From positions 372,001 through 436,000 of the forward strand of contig BGZK01000212.1 of the NCBI GenBank assembly GCA_005406025.1: a stretch of 64,000 nt of DNA, written 5' to 3'. This document shows positions 1 to 13,300 of this stretch, piece by piece (the first letter of the stretch is position 1; the number at the start of each line of letters is the position of its first letter). Source of the DNA: Eumeta japonica (Eukaryota > Arthropoda > Insecta > Lepidoptera > Psychidae). Made by a program: the position numbers and the translations under genes. The notes under the pieces are model-generated. The model made no database searches. It saw only the letters and a list, made by a program, of their open reading frames with translations, and had not been told where the DNA came from.

Positions 1-3000
1 CTGTATGTTGTCAGTCTGTATTTACTTTGTAATTGGCAACTGGATATACACTCACTACATAGTTTTCGTTTTCCATCGCGTTCTGTTGAAATTTAATTCG
101 GATCTTGACAACAAGATCAGTCAGAGGAGTACTAACTTAAGTCACCTTACTTAAGTTAATTTCCTTTCATCCATGTCGACTATAGAAGCTAAAGTTAAAA
201 CAACAATCGCGTTATTCGGTTATTGTTTTAGCTTCATAGCATCGAAATGCAGCAGAATATTTTGTAGACTAACCCACAATTTAATTACAAATTTTAATTT
301 ATCCATCATTCGAAGTGTTAAATATGTTTATCGATCTCTTCTTTTATCACAGGTCTATCTTCTTATGTCATCGCAGTTATTTCTTAAAAAAATATATTTT
401 CTACTGCGTTTCCTTATTTTTCCGAGAAAGCCATTTTTAACTTCGTGTGTATTTACAGTGTAAAAGCGCATCATCAATAAATGGCTTGGCATGCCTTCAT
501 CGGTGATACCTTTGGTATTTTCAGAAAGTTTCCTTTAAGCTTTCAGGTTTTCCAAATCACACTAAGCCTATTCTTGATGATGACTTCGCGTTTAACTCTG
601 CCTGCCGTAACTGTTCCCACATCTGATGCAGGTTCTTCTGGAATTAGAAATAACGTCATTTCTCCGAATCATAAAATTTGTATGGTGAAAAGAATTTCAA
701 GTGCTTTAGTAGCTATGATTTTTTCAGAGTTCATACAAGTATTGGATGCTTCTGATAGATCTTTTATTTTTTTTTATAATATAATATATGGAACAGTCAA
801 GTACAAAGTCTCTTCAAACCAATAGTGAAAGTAAACGAACTACTTAATATAAAAAGGCCGAAATAAACAGTTCATTGATAATATTTTTTTTTTATTTGAC
901 CATCTACCGCCTACAGGAAAGCATTCGTCAAACATTAGTATCAAATTAATAGGATGATGAGACATAAGCTATTTAAAACTGTAAATACTTCTCATTACTT
1001 CAATAGTAATCTTAATTTCAAACTACTACGTACACTAGGTCAAGGCAAACTCTTTAAAGTTAGACCTCTATTGTAAAGAATTAGAAGACGATCACTTTTA
1101 GTGCCCAAGAAAGAATACTTAGCCGTGAATAAGCAAATTACACCTACAAAATTTCCACGCGAACTAAAGAAACATAATCCTGCCACGACATAAATGGGGC
1201 TATAAAAATCAGACTATAGGTACTGTTTCATGAATCAGTTACTTTAGTTAAAACCGTTGCAAAGGCTTTAAAATTTTAACTGATGAAGTAAACAATGTCC
1301 ATGCAAGCAAGGCATTTTAGAGTTCGTTTCAATGTCAGTATATGACTCCTCATTACCGTTTCATAAAATGTAAACCATGATTTTTTTTTTGACAGTGATA
1401 TCAATACCATAAAAATATCATTAAAGAATCAGTATCGAAACAGTCTGCTTCCAGTGGATAGAGATTTAGTAAGGTAACGAATGCAGAAATGCTAATTCAA
1501 TAAAAATTGAAGAAATAACTTCATTGCATTGCAAGAAATCAGTTGTTTGTATCACGATAGAAAATTTGCGACAGTAGACAACGTAAAACTGGTGTATGGC
1601 GTGTAGTATGACAACAAAGTGGTGAACCTACTTTCTACATTTGTGAGAAGTGAACCAGTTAAAAAATACAAAGCCCTAAATAAATCAAACGTATAAAATC
1701 ATTACATCGATTGATAGTTACTACCATGATATGGGTGGAGTTGATTTTTTTTTATTGAATCATCTCCCAGACACACAATATGATATTTAATAGCTGTTCA
1801 CATTTATTTATTAGATTCCTCACTGAGTTTATACAAAAAATCATAAAAATTGTATAAAAGATCAAAATAAAATCATGTAGGTGTTTCAAAAAATATTTTT
1901 ACATATTTGAAATAGGCACAGTCGTTGACTGATTGTTATACCACCATAATATTAATGTTCACAGGACATTGTATAATTTGAAACTTGCCATTTTGTAACG
2001 TCATTACAAAGCTCAAGAGAGCATAACGTAGGAACGTGGCCTACCTAGAACCATCGATTCTCTAAATTAAGGTACATTTACAACAAGCAGAACACCTACA
2101 CTGTAGGTACACCTACAGGTTATAATGATTCTCCGACACCACCCACAAAAAAAAACTGAAACAGTAAAACGCTGAATTCGTTACAATCAGACAGAATCGA
2201 TCAACTCTCAGTGTACGGAAAATGTCTTCAATTAAAACAATTTTTTGTACGTCGTCATACAAAATATAAAATATGTCCAGTTTTGAAGCTCAATAAAAAA
2301 AAAAATTGTTTAAAAGGTTTTAATATGTATACATATATACGAATTCGTTGTACACCAGACATGTGCACTCAAAGGACGGTGGTAGCGCTATCAATGACCC
2401 GCAAGTTTTGATAATTTCGTCTGAGTGATAGGTTAGCATAGAGATGCTGTCGATGCGTGACTACCCTAATGGCGTTTCTCTTCATACTTTTAAATGCATA
2501 CGAACTCTTCAATGCTTCCAATTCAACTTTCTAAAGCAATATCATAATATTTTTTGACATTGTTTACTCTAATAATGAATATACAAATAAAATAAACCAT
2601 GTGCAATGACTCACACTACACATGTATAAGAGAGTTGAAGGATTTTAATTAACTAAGGCATTTCGACCTTTATAACGAACATGTTACTCTTAGTTGTTTA
2701 TACACTTAATTAAACTGAAATGTGGTTCATTTTAAAATACCAGTGCGTTCAATTGCAAAATGTAATCTCTTGTTACAATGTTAATAACGACTTGAGGTGC
2801 TCGTACATTCGAAACTAAATAAATATCAGAATTTGGTTTTGTTTTAAGTTTAATTTAATTTTATTTCTATTCCTTAGCGATGTGTTTTTTTATGTGAAAT
2901 AAAACAATGTGAAAATTCAGTTTTTAATTATTTGCCTTTTACTTTTAAAGATTTTGGGAATGTTTTAGACAAAACTAGTTTTATCAGTATTTGTATAAAG

Positions 3001-3834
3001 TAATCTTATAAACGAAGAAACCCTTATTGACTATGCCTGTATTTATTGATACAGACTTAAAACTACTTAAACCATAGTCACAATATTTGTATGTTAGTTT
3101 CATTCTATAAAGTAGTTAGAAGATAATATAGAACTTTTTAAAACTCAGCTCTTAAAAACGTTAAATAGAGGCTGAATTACAAAATTAGGTATATAGTTTT
3201 TTAATTAGAAATTTAGATTGCGACATCAAGGGTATCTTTAAAAAATCTCCCTCTGAAAGAGTGAATTAGGAATACAAAAGGAGAAAAATATTTTTACTAA
3301 TAGACATCTAATTTCAAATTATAATTTGTTATAAGCTTCTAATAAGAAATGGAGACAAAATGTTTTCTTGTGAGAGTGCTCATATGCGAGCTATGAAATG
3401 TGTTTCCCCTTATTGCAAAATTCAGCTGTACGCTGTGGCTATCTAACCACATTTCACGGGATTTACAATTGGAACTGAGTTTCACGTATCTATATACATG
3501 TATATATACATATACGCATAAATGGATCACCAAAATGGATATACGCGCATCACTTCCGAACAACTATACGAAATTGGATAATTCTTTTTTTGTTGTGTTC
3601 GTTATTATCGGGACAAGATTTTTATGAAATAAAATAATCCTTTCTATCAGTGTATCTATTTGTTTGTCCGGAGTATCTTCGGAATGGCTGAATACATCAC
3701 GATGCGACTTTCAATGTAATATACAAAAGTTTACTGGGCTACGCTTAGGATACTGTTTACCGCGATATTTTTTAAAGTTTCTTCTTGCTAAACCCCTTGA
3801 AAATAGGATGATCTATGAGAATTGAATGCGAAAT
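1..3834. other. AT-rich intergenic DNA, no gene recognised
   Basis: Open frames at 173-463, 481-825 and 2211-2411 have AT-driven composition, no domain I recognise, and no convincing splice or start context. The stretch 481-825 is a little richer in GC and may be an old, unrecognised repeat. No RNA gene or clear mobile element is visible. Confidence 0.5.
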
Positions 3835-3915
3835 ACTACCGGAATAGGGGTCGGGGGCAAAACTGAAATCAGGATTAGATCGAGACGGGGAGCGGGGTCG
3901 GAATCAAAATGGATA
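3835..3915 (+). repeat. Purine-rich degenerate minisatellite, short copy
   Basis: A G/A-rich run built from variants of GGGnCGGAATCAAAA. The same type of sequence recurs at 5557-5735, 5905-6105, 27268-27485, 36838-36910, 45205-45765 and 54600-54760, in both orientations. No function is evident. Confidence 0.6.
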
Positions 3916-4212
3916 CGGCGTCATCAGCTGTTACAAAAATTGTAGGAAGTCATTCTATGTTCTCAAGGAAGGAGTCGCAAGTGATAGGCTATCTATATAA
4001 GAAATATAATAAAAATCAATGTAAACATTTTTGTCCTCTATGCATTCCTAATGATTACGGTGAAACTTCCGTAAAATGTTGTAAACACGCCAGAGAAGGT
4101 TTCTAATGAAAAACGAGAGTCTATCTTCAGTTTCATCAGTGTATTTTTACTATTGATCCGAACTAATGAACTGATTCTAAAAATTGTTTCACTAATAGTC
4201 TTCCAGGAACTA

Positions 4213-5316
4213 GCGACGTTTTCGAGAGAGAATTTTAGGTCAGCTAATTTTTTGACATATGATCCCTCTGACTCTCTCGAGCAGCGCTTGGCCAGTCTGG
4301 CAGGTGGTAGCCGTTGCGTTGATTACTGCTCATCCCACCTGTACAGGTAAAAATATTAATTTCAAAATAATTATAAAACGTCCAATCTTTTCTTATCGAC
4401 TTTTGATAGGCTTAATAGATATAAATATCACATTGCCAGACATTCTTATTATTGCTAATTATGTGTTATACATGACTTTAAAAAAAATATATTTCCATGT
4501 ATTTCAAAATAAAATTTTCAAAGTATATCTGTAATTTTGATATCATGTTCTATTACAATCAAAAAGTTTATAATTAACTTGCCAGAGAAAAATTTAATAG
4601 TTTAATAATAAGTTAGACCGATAAAACACAGAGAGTCTAGTCGCCATATTAGAAGAGTGCTATCAGCTTTAAGAAAAATAGACAGTACCGATGGCGAAAA
4701 CGGCAAGTTTACAAAATAGCCTCAGTATAAAGTCATATATTGGTGTTTATGTTTATTCTTAGTGTTTACATTTAAACTTTGTTACAATGGCGAGTAATAA
4801 AATAAAAAAATTGTATTTTGTGGAAAATAAAATGAGAAAACAATAGTTTTTAAGTTTTCAAAGTAAACTATAAAAGTGTAAGAAAGTTTAAGTGTACGTG
4901 TAAAACATGATTTACTTTATATAAATATAGAATTGCCTGGACAAGTAAATATAACATACGAATTAATTATAGGCTTTATGATAGTAATAAAACTTGATAT
5001 CAAAATTATAGATATACTGAAACACTTAGAAATTTTTATTTTTTTTAAATAAAAATCGCGTATGGCACATAATTAACAACAATAAAAAATGTCTGGCAAT
5101 GTTATATTTATGTTTGTTATGCTTGTTATCAATAGTCAGTAAAAAAAAATTAAACGTCTTATAATTATTTTAAAATTAATTACCTGCACAGATGGGATAC
5201 ACAGTAATCAACGCAACCGCTACCACCTGCCAAACTGGCCAAGCGCTGCTCGAGAGAGTCAGAGGGAACATATATCAAAAAATCAGCTGACCTAAAATTC
5301 TTGTTTTCCTGACGTT
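4213..5316. repeat. 1.1-kb inverted repeat with about 255-bp arms (foldback-type)
   Basis: The left arm (4213-4470) and right arm (5061-5316) are inverted copies that match along most of their length, with scattered substitutions; about 590 bases lie between them. Each arm contains the same short open segment followed by a GT donor. In one frame it reads as a short start peptide with a hydrophobic core (starting MIPLTL on the left, MFPLTL on the right) that looks like a signal peptide. Two explanations fit: a foldback or TIR transposon, or an inverted duplication of the first exon of a secreted-protein gene. No downstream exon was recognised, so a working gene is not supported. Confidence 0.7.
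4259..4348 (+). pseudogene. Signal-peptide-like exon in left arm of inverted repeat
   Basis: An ATG-started segment of about 30 codons, M-I-P-L-T-L then a core rich in V, A, W and L, ending in a GT donor inside the sequence ACAGGTAAAA. The partner in the right arm keeps the same frame; two of its differences are synonymous (GTC/GTT and GCC/GCG), the rest change residues near the 3' end. It resembles an exon 1 encoding a secretion signal. The other open frame through the same bases is also conserved, so coding status is uncertain. I do not recognise the family. Confidence 0.25.
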
Positions 5317-5479
5317 ACTGACTCCCGTACTATAGATATTTGCACTATCCTTGTGTAAATTAAACTGCTAACAGTTAACGTTAAATTAGACCTCAAAGAG
5401 AGACAAACGGCTAAATTAGACTTCCGGCATCATCCATGAATTTATATACCTAAAATGATTTCAATATTTCTTTAATTCA

Positions 5480-6215
5480 TAGAAAGCTGCTCTATCCTCG
5501 AGTATTATAGCTAATATCTTATTATGATATTAATATTTTCCCCCGACTTTACTCAAATTGAAGCTGGAACGGGTAGCGGAATCGGAATTGAATGCTTGAT
5601 TGGGAGTAAAATTGAGAAAGGAACCAGAATCAGAATCGCAAGCGGGACCGGGACTGTAAAGAAGAATGAGGCTGGGGTCGAAAACAAGTTTAGAGACAAA
5701 ATTGAAACTTAAATTGTGACCGGGATGTTTAGTGTTTCGTGTATTATACCTATGGTTTGTCGCTGACTTTGACCGTGTATTTGTATTCTGGAACCGAATT
5801 ACTACATCAATTCTAAAAATTCGCTTACTCATAAAAAGCTACAGTATCTTCAAATGATTTTGACTATATTTTATTTTAATACTTACTCCTGATTTCGTTC
5901 AAATAGGAACTGTGATTGCTAGCAAAATCGGAATTAAAAGCGGGACGGAGAGCACAATCAAGAACGGGACAGAATTGAAAGCGGGATCGGGAACAAAATT
6001 GAGAACGGGACTATGGTCGAGTGTGGGGACGGAATCAGAATCAAAAAGTGTAACTGGGATTGGAAACGAAAACAGAACGGGGATTAAAATCGACATTAAT
6101 TGGTAAAAAATAAAAAAGTTATTTCACGTCCATGCTGATGCAGCTGCGGACACTAACTATACAGGCAAGTCACCTACAAGAAAGTGCAGAACAACATCTG
6201 CCAGGCCAGCTAGTA
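5480..6215 (+). repeat. Minisatellite element, two tandem ~350-bp units plus unique terminal segment
   Basis: Two related units start at about 5479 and 5830 (CATAGAAAGCTGC and CATAAAAAGCTAC), each with AT-rich DNA followed by a degenerate purine-rich array (5557-5735, 5905-6105). After the second array comes a non-repetitive segment of about 110 bases ending near 6200 in GCCAGGCCAGCTAGTA. The same terminal segment, inverted, lies beside the array at 45085-45200, so the arrays belong to a defined mobile repeat rather than to random simple sequence. The 3' end in CTAGT resembles a Helitron terminus, but no convincing hairpin or 5' end was found. Confidence 0.6.
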
Positions 6216-8725
6216 TGTATATATAATTTCATATATATATTATTGATTATTTTTTGCGCTTAATCCATGTCTTTCCTCTTTGATAAATCGATTTTAACTA
6301 GATTTCGGATAGCCATGCCATAGCAGACGCTATAAAAATATACAAACATCCTCTCAAAAAAACATAAAACGCTTGTCTGCATACCTAAGCCAATTTCATC
6401 TGTCAACTTAAAAAATATTAGTACAAAGATATCAACAATTTTGTATAGAGAAATTAAATATTGTCTTGGGATTGTAGATGACAAAAGTCACTTGTAATTG
6501 ATATCCAATCAGTTACAAGTGACTCCGTCTGATCTAATCATTATATGGCCTGACCTGGTCAAATTATACTAAAAGATAATTTGGTTGTATATAATTTAAA
6601 ACCAGCTGTTTTATTTATCTTTTAGAGACATGTTTAGAAATACTATTCTTAATAACAAAGTACAAAAAAAAACCTTATTATATATTCCAATAGAAAACCC
6701 AATTATTAATTTGTGTCTTATGGACCAAAAGTACTAACTGGCAATTAGAAATTGACGACCCTAGACTTACGCAATGTGAGTTTTTTAACGAAACTGTTCG
6801 GGGGTTGTTCTAATTAATAAAAACTTTTTTTGTTCCTCTAAGCTACCTTAATATTTCAGATCAAATGAAACAGTCATAAATAAAACATTTTTTGTTTATA
6901 AAACATATTTTTAGAACGGCTATCTTTTAGGTACTTCATTTTGCATGTACAATTGAAATAATTGTTAGTTGGGATAAATAAGAAAAAATGTTTTAACTTG
7001 TTTTTTTTTCATCTAAAACTTATAAAATTTAAGATCTTAATGAAAAAACTACTCTCAGGATTTTGCAATACTTGATGATAGCAAATGTAAACCGTAAACC
7101 TGATGTAGAATAACGGTTCACCGATTAGGTTAGACAGAATCATGTTTCCTTACTTGCTACGACTTATGCCTCCAATTGCAAATATTTGTCATATTTACCT
7201 GGATAAGTTTATTCATCGTCTTGTTTCCATATTTTTAGTTGACTTCTACGAAGTCGGGTTTTTCAAGTGAAAACTTCTTTAGCGGCGTTGTGCACTTTTT
7301 GGGATGGGTAAAAAATGTTAAACTCGCGTCAGAAACACGTGACTTCATCGAAAATTCGTAAGACAGAGGGATGTAGACGGAATAGGAGAGGAACTAATAT
7401 CCCCCTCTTTCTACAGCACGGTGAAAATGTATGTCTACTCCTTCTGTTTCGTTTAAGCGACGCAGGGCGCTTGTGCGTGTGTGCGTGTGTGTTTGTACTA
7501 CAGCCTGCTACGCGCATCCACAGATGATGATTGCTGATGGCTCTACCGTCTGTATACTTGTAAAATTCGTGTAATTATATTAGTTCTGATGTGTTAAATT
7601 TTTAATGTAATATAAATTGTTATGTTTTAGTACAATAGCGCTAGCGAATAAATGAATATTGTATTTTACCATATAAATAATAGTACTTTTATACTGATAA
7701 ATAAAGCAATTCGTGCGAAATTATTCCCTAACCATTCCAAAATATTCAAAAATGCACAACGTTGATGTTTAAGTTTTCACATCTGCCGGTACTCCCCGAG
7801 TGCAACCCGTATTTTTTTTTATCGCCTTAAATATTGCAAGGACTTGTTTAGATTCGGTTTCTTTATATGTATTTCGTTTCGTTACGATTTATATGAGATA
7901 TTTTTCTCCCATAGTATCATCAATTTTTTTATACTTTTCAGTTTTTTTTTGGTAAAAATGAAATTTATTATTATTTCAAAATCACCCATACACTACGACC
8001 GTAAGCTAGGATTTTGTTAACAATTGTATGATTCTCATGCTAAGCAATAAACACATTTTACATCCAAAATCGTATTGTGAGATGACAACAGAAGAAAGAC
8101 GCACCCAAATTTTAACAATTCGACTTTTGCTGACGAGAGGATAGTGACAAACAAAGTTTACTTACGACCTTTGACAATAAAATTATGTTGGTCATTTTTC
8201 TATATAATTTATTGTCAAATCTTTTAACACAATTCTGTTTCGCTTATCTTTGAATCTACCTATAATATACATCTTAAAATTCCTGTGAATATATTTTGAA
8301 TCATTTTATGCAATAGAAATAATTGTCAAAGCACAAATGATCATTACCAGTGAAGGCATTTTTATATTTCTTAAGAACAAGATAAGATTTTAATCTAAAT
8401 TACCATCAAAATCAAAAATATTGTACTATAACAATATTACGCCGTATTAATATAACATTTTGTATATACATAAAGTTGTCTTCCTTTTCTTATCAACTTC
8501 AAAAGAAAGTTCTATGTTCGTCGTATGTATTTTTTTATGTATATTCAGCGATGAATTCAATTGTGGACTAATATGGAAAAATCTTTTTTTTTTTGTTTTA
8601 ATGGATATACTTTCAATATGGTCTCATAGTCACCTGATCAGCATCTAATAATGGGATTTCAGAGAAATCGAGGAACATCCTCGAATATGATAGGAACGTA
8701 TAGTATCATTGAGCTCTATTTAAAC
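6216..8725. other. AT-rich intergenic DNA, no gene recognised
   Basis: No convincing coding region. The stretch from about 7240 to 7520 is richer in GC and includes a GT/GC microsatellite (about 7470-7490). It reads like a dispersed repeat fragment (GAAGTCGGGTTTTTC followed by a conserved-looking block), but a second copy was not found here. The frames at 7315-7527 lie in that block and look accidental. Confidence 0.45.
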
Positions 8726-8763
8726 TTCCGAGCCAAAATAGCAGAAACGGAACCCTTAACCGA
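8726..8763 (-). repeat. Fragment of GTTCCG/CGGAACCC dispersed repeat
   Basis: Contains CCAAAATAGCAGAAACGGAA followed by CCCTTAA, the reverse complement of the 3' part of the longer copies that end near 10362 and 53030. Short and isolated. Confidence 0.5.
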
Positions 8764-9447
8764 ACCAAACCGAATAGGTGTCTTGTATAAGCTGCTACTT
8801 AATTTGATAGTTATTTTGCTAAAAAACATGTATTTATAGGTTTCTTAGTCTTTGTCTCGCCAACATGGGAGGTGTTTTGAGTTATTACTGAAAAACTGCG
8901 CTTCTCAACAAAAGCTCTTTTGCTGGTGCACATATACTAGCTTAAGAGCAATAGTCGACATAGCTACGTGTTTCTCTAGACATAGGCGCCTAAAGTTCTT
9001 ATATCTATACTGTACGGGAAACATGGAAAATAGTGTGACAACGAAGTTTGTTTCACTTTTAGTGCATTTCTTTTTAGTAACTACTTTGAAAGCCTACACT
9101 AATCATGCGCTTGGCTGATTTTTTTATTAGTTACTTAAGTTTTTGCGGCTGGTAATTATGATCTTATACTTCTGACCTGGTGATGGAAGCTACAGCACTC
9201 CTTTAACAGTTAGGAGTTAGGGGATAATACTGCAATTTATCACCAGAAACTAATCTTCAATAGTTATTAATAAAATCTAGTATATACACAAATATAGTTA
9301 CTTATTAATCTACCTACATATTTTCATTCATTCAATTCCAACGTGACAATCTTAGCAGAAACACGTCGGAACTCTTTAGAGATACCGTAAAAATACGGTG
9401 AATTAATTTAATATGGAAGGAATAAAAATGTAATAGTAGCAATCTTT

Positions 9448-9556
9448 TCCGAAACAGCTGCTTCGATGACTATAGCTTCTTTGGCAAAATTATTTTATGA
9501 GGGAAAGAAATTATGAATATTTGCGAAAAGATGTATGATAAAATCCATTCTGTGTA
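9448..9556 (+). repeat. Dispersed repeat, copy also at 36671-36783
   Basis: About 110 bases, including CAAAATTATTTTATG then a conserved ATGA(A/G)TATTTGCGA and GATAAAATCC, align with 36671-36783 with few gaps. It directly precedes the longer dispersed repeat that starts at 9597, so it may be the upstream part of that family. Confidence 0.6.
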
Positions 9557-9596
9557 CCATTTCATTATACGTAGAGAGCAAATTGAGCAACTAAAT

Positions 9597-10362
9597 AAAA
9601 ACTGGCCAAAAGCATGTCGGACCATGCTTATTATAAGGTTTCGAAGCCATTATTAGAAAGAAATGCACTACAGATGAAAAAAGTACGTCGTTACACTTTT
9701 TTCTATGTTTCCCACACAGAAAGTTATAAGCACTTTAGTCGCCTATAATTAGAAAAACAAGTGGGTGTGTCAACTATTACCATTAAACTAAAATAAACTA
9801 AAGTGTATCAGCAAAAGTGCGTATTTTCATGGCACTTACATCTTTTGTTGAGATTGGCAGTGTTACTGCAATAATTCAAAGACAGTATATCCCACCATCT
9901 CCAAAATCATTTTTATTGAAAGTATTTATTAAACTTTAGTATCCTCATTATTTTCACAATTTTTTGGATATATAATTTAGAAAATAGAGGGGAAGGACAC
10001 AATTTTTGCAAATTTCGGAGCTATTATTTCCGAAATTAATCACGTGATAAAAAAAATTGCTTGGATTTCCAAGCAATATTTATTAGTGTTATTAAAAGAG
10101 CTGTCTAAATATGTACCACTCGTTGTTTTTATTGAAAAAAAAAATTTCAGCTTTTATTACATGTATTGACGCGGAGAGGCACTCCAGAAATATTTATTTT
10201 TTATATCCAACTACCAAACTAAGTAGTGGCTCATACAACACACTTATACTATAAACTTTATACATACGTTTCGTAGTTTTTTAAATAAAATGCCTGTGAC
10301 GGACGGTCATGACGAAAGTATAAGGGTTCCGTTTTTGCAATTTTGGATCGGAACCCTAAAAA
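9597..10362 (+). repeat. GTTCCG/CGGAACCC dispersed repeat, subfamily B
   Basis: Starts AAAACTGGCCAAAAGCATG and ends AAGGGTTCCGTTTTTGC then CGGAACCCTAAAAA. The same start and end are seen at 52632-53030. A related subfamily with GAGTCGGACTCGC near the start is at about 30000 and 50125. No coding region was recognised; this is a non-coding dispersed repeat of a type I associate with lepidopteran genomes. Confidence 0.7.
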
Positions 10363-13300
10363 TCGACTTCTCATGTAATTAAAACAAATAATGATTACCA
10401 TGTTTTTTTAATTTCGGAATAAATCACTATTTACCAACTGCTAAAATATATTTACCAGCGAAGTGTTTTCTTTTTTACATATTTTTTGAGCTCGACGCAC
10501 GTATATAACGGTGGATGTTTTGTTCTATTTAACCATATAATAAATTAACCTGTAAGTGTACAGGCATATACATGGGCGGTGGCGTTTTTCTTTGATGAGC
10601 CACCTCGTACCGCAACCGCGGTTTATCAGAGTTAATAAAATGGCGAACAGCCTGTGACCCAGTAGCCTCGTGACTGTTTTATTTGACAAAGCTACTGACA
10701 AACGATTCGCGCATAGCCTGTTTCTTTTTTTTAAAATGCAGACGCTTTTGAAACCAAGGTTGTTAGCTTTTATTAGGCGACGGTGACTTTTCGATTTTGA
10801 ATCATAATTCAGATAAACTTTTCGTACAACATTAACGTTGTTCAAATAAAAATTCCTGTGATCTATTACGAAAACTTTTGAATAGTGAATGCTTCTTCAA
10901 TACTATTAAAAGATAAATTGTAGACTTATGAGAGATCTAAGACTAATTTAATAGTAAATCATAAACAAAGTCTACCCGTAAAGTTTCCTACCCGCACTAG
11001 GCCAGTGTGGACGGTTTATAACTTACAAACTCCTCAAATTTAAATAAAAAATTATAGGAGGGTACCCAGCAGCAAGTAGTGATAAATATCCTGACACAAG
11101 AAAAACGTATAATTGTAGGTAAGTGGCCATGCCTAAAAATATCTAAGGTATAGTTTATATTTTGGCCATATCGTACTCAACGATGTTTACTTACTAAAAT
11201 AAAATTTCTATTCTTAGAACTCTTTCCAATGAAAATCATTTTAAAAAGATCTTTTTATATATGCGCGATAGAAATGGAACTTTTTGTCTTTCCTTTAAGT
11301 TTTTTTTAATGATAATAATGATTGATAATTATTTCTATTGGTAATGAAAACGAGTATCACTTTTCAACGAAATTTTCGTTTATAAACACTGTTACCATTT
11401 CATTGGGTATGACCGTATTCTTTATGCAAAAAAAACTTTGTACAAGATGTGCATAGTGCCAGAATCTGAAAAAAATTGTAATTCTATTAAAAAATATGTT
11501 TCTTTAATTGTATATTCTTATCGCAAACATACGGACTGACGAGCAACGCAGACTTTTTATTACTGTACAAATTTGTCTACTAAAGCGCTAAGTATTGTCT
11601 ATGAAGGAGTCAAGACCTTAAGTGATATTAGGTATAAGTAAAGAGTGCCGTTTTCGCAAACACAATAAATATAAAATTTAAATAATAATAATATTACAAA
11701 GTTAAGTTCAAATCACAATACAAAAAATTGAAGTAACAGTATTTACTGCCACCTCGAACGCACATAATTTCTTTCAATTGGCGTATGATTATAATTATTT
11801 AGTTAGTGAACGACTGTATTTTACAGTAATCTAACTTGTTATCAATTATTTGGACGTTGTTTAGATAATTAAACTAATATGTTCTTATATTTGTTTATCT
11901 GATCTTCAACTATCAAATCGTTATGATACCAACACCCCCTTTTATTGTTTTCGATTGCAACTGCTACATAATTTTATTTTCCTAATTTTTTTAGGTATAT
12001 ATCATTTCAAATACGATTTCTCATTTTTTAAATAACTTTCTTTTATTCTATTTAATAATACCTTTTAAATCATTCCTACAGATCATTCATCATCATCATT
12101 GTTCATCATCATATTGATTATTACTGATCAATTTAGGTGGCAGATAAGTAGTATTAAACGAATGGATGACTTTAAAACAAGAACAACTTTTTCAAGTGCA
12201 TTTGAACGCAGATAAACATCAAACCAAAAACGACATTTCTTTATTCTACACTTTTTTTATCCCTTAATCTATATATAAAGGCTATTTATAAAATTAATAT
12301 CACGTTAAAATTAAGTCAATAAAACTGCGACGTCTACTTAGTAATTGGCAGAAATATTTATTAGTTATTATCGCAACAATATAACTGCTCCCATGCAAAC
12401 AAGCCACCTTTTGTTTCTCCGTCAACCTGCCTTTCATCCATCTCAGATGTTGCTTTGAAACAATGACCTCTATGTACTAGAGGTTATTCCTTCCGAAGAT
12501 TTGAATTCTGTCTCATAACTTCGTTAAGCCACTTCTCATCGAAAGTCTAGTTTATTCGACGATCTTTAATCACTAAACTTCAATAAACTTCCTCTTCACA
12601 TCCTTTCGACGCGATAAACTAATTAATTAAACTCGGTATGCTCGTGAACAGACACCTTCGCCAATGACTACTCATTGACACAAATCACATTGTAAGAACT
12701 ATATATTCGGGACCTAAGTTATTTCGAATTTGAACAATGTATATAGGATAAGTGAACTTGTCTGCGAAACAATTCAAGAGCAAAAATATATCACGTTCAA
12801 TTTAACCTTCAAATTGTAAATCACATAAATTGCTTTCATACGAATATAGCGTTCACAATTACACGATTTACATTACAAGAGGAGATAGTGCTCACATAGG
12901 GAACAGAATAACACAGTCATTAAGCCTAATTTATATCAAATTTTTGGAAAGTCTTGAAAAGTTTTTGAAAAGAGTAACAGAATATGCTTATTGCATAGTT
13001 GTTATTTCGCAAGATTTGGCAGATAATCCATACATTATGTGATAAATATTAGATATGATATAGCACTTGGTATATTCATCTTTGGGTAGACCTCGCCGTT
13101 AGTAACAAACTCTTTTAAACGTTTTAGAACCAAATAAAAACGTGTTCAAAGCTTTAAAACAGAAGGTAAAGTTGGGAATTCCAAAGAAAAACATATCTCG
13201 TTCATTCATGACTAATGGAAAATAAATAAATGAAGACAAGTATTTCGCAAACGGAATTATACATAATGCTTTTAAAGCAAATTCTCCAAAACAAAAAGAA

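Noticed and set aside
481..825. 114-codon plus-strand frame and its antisense
   Set aside because: Neither strand gave a known domain; the antisense has stops. At most an old repeat.
5524..6106. Glycine-, threonine- and isoleucine-rich frames in the minisatellite
   Set aside because: The frames arise from the repeat having no stops and are open on both strands.
10525..10845. 106-codon minus-strand frame
   Set aside because: No recognisable motif; the mixed basic composition fits an antisense or accidental frame in a GC-richer patch.
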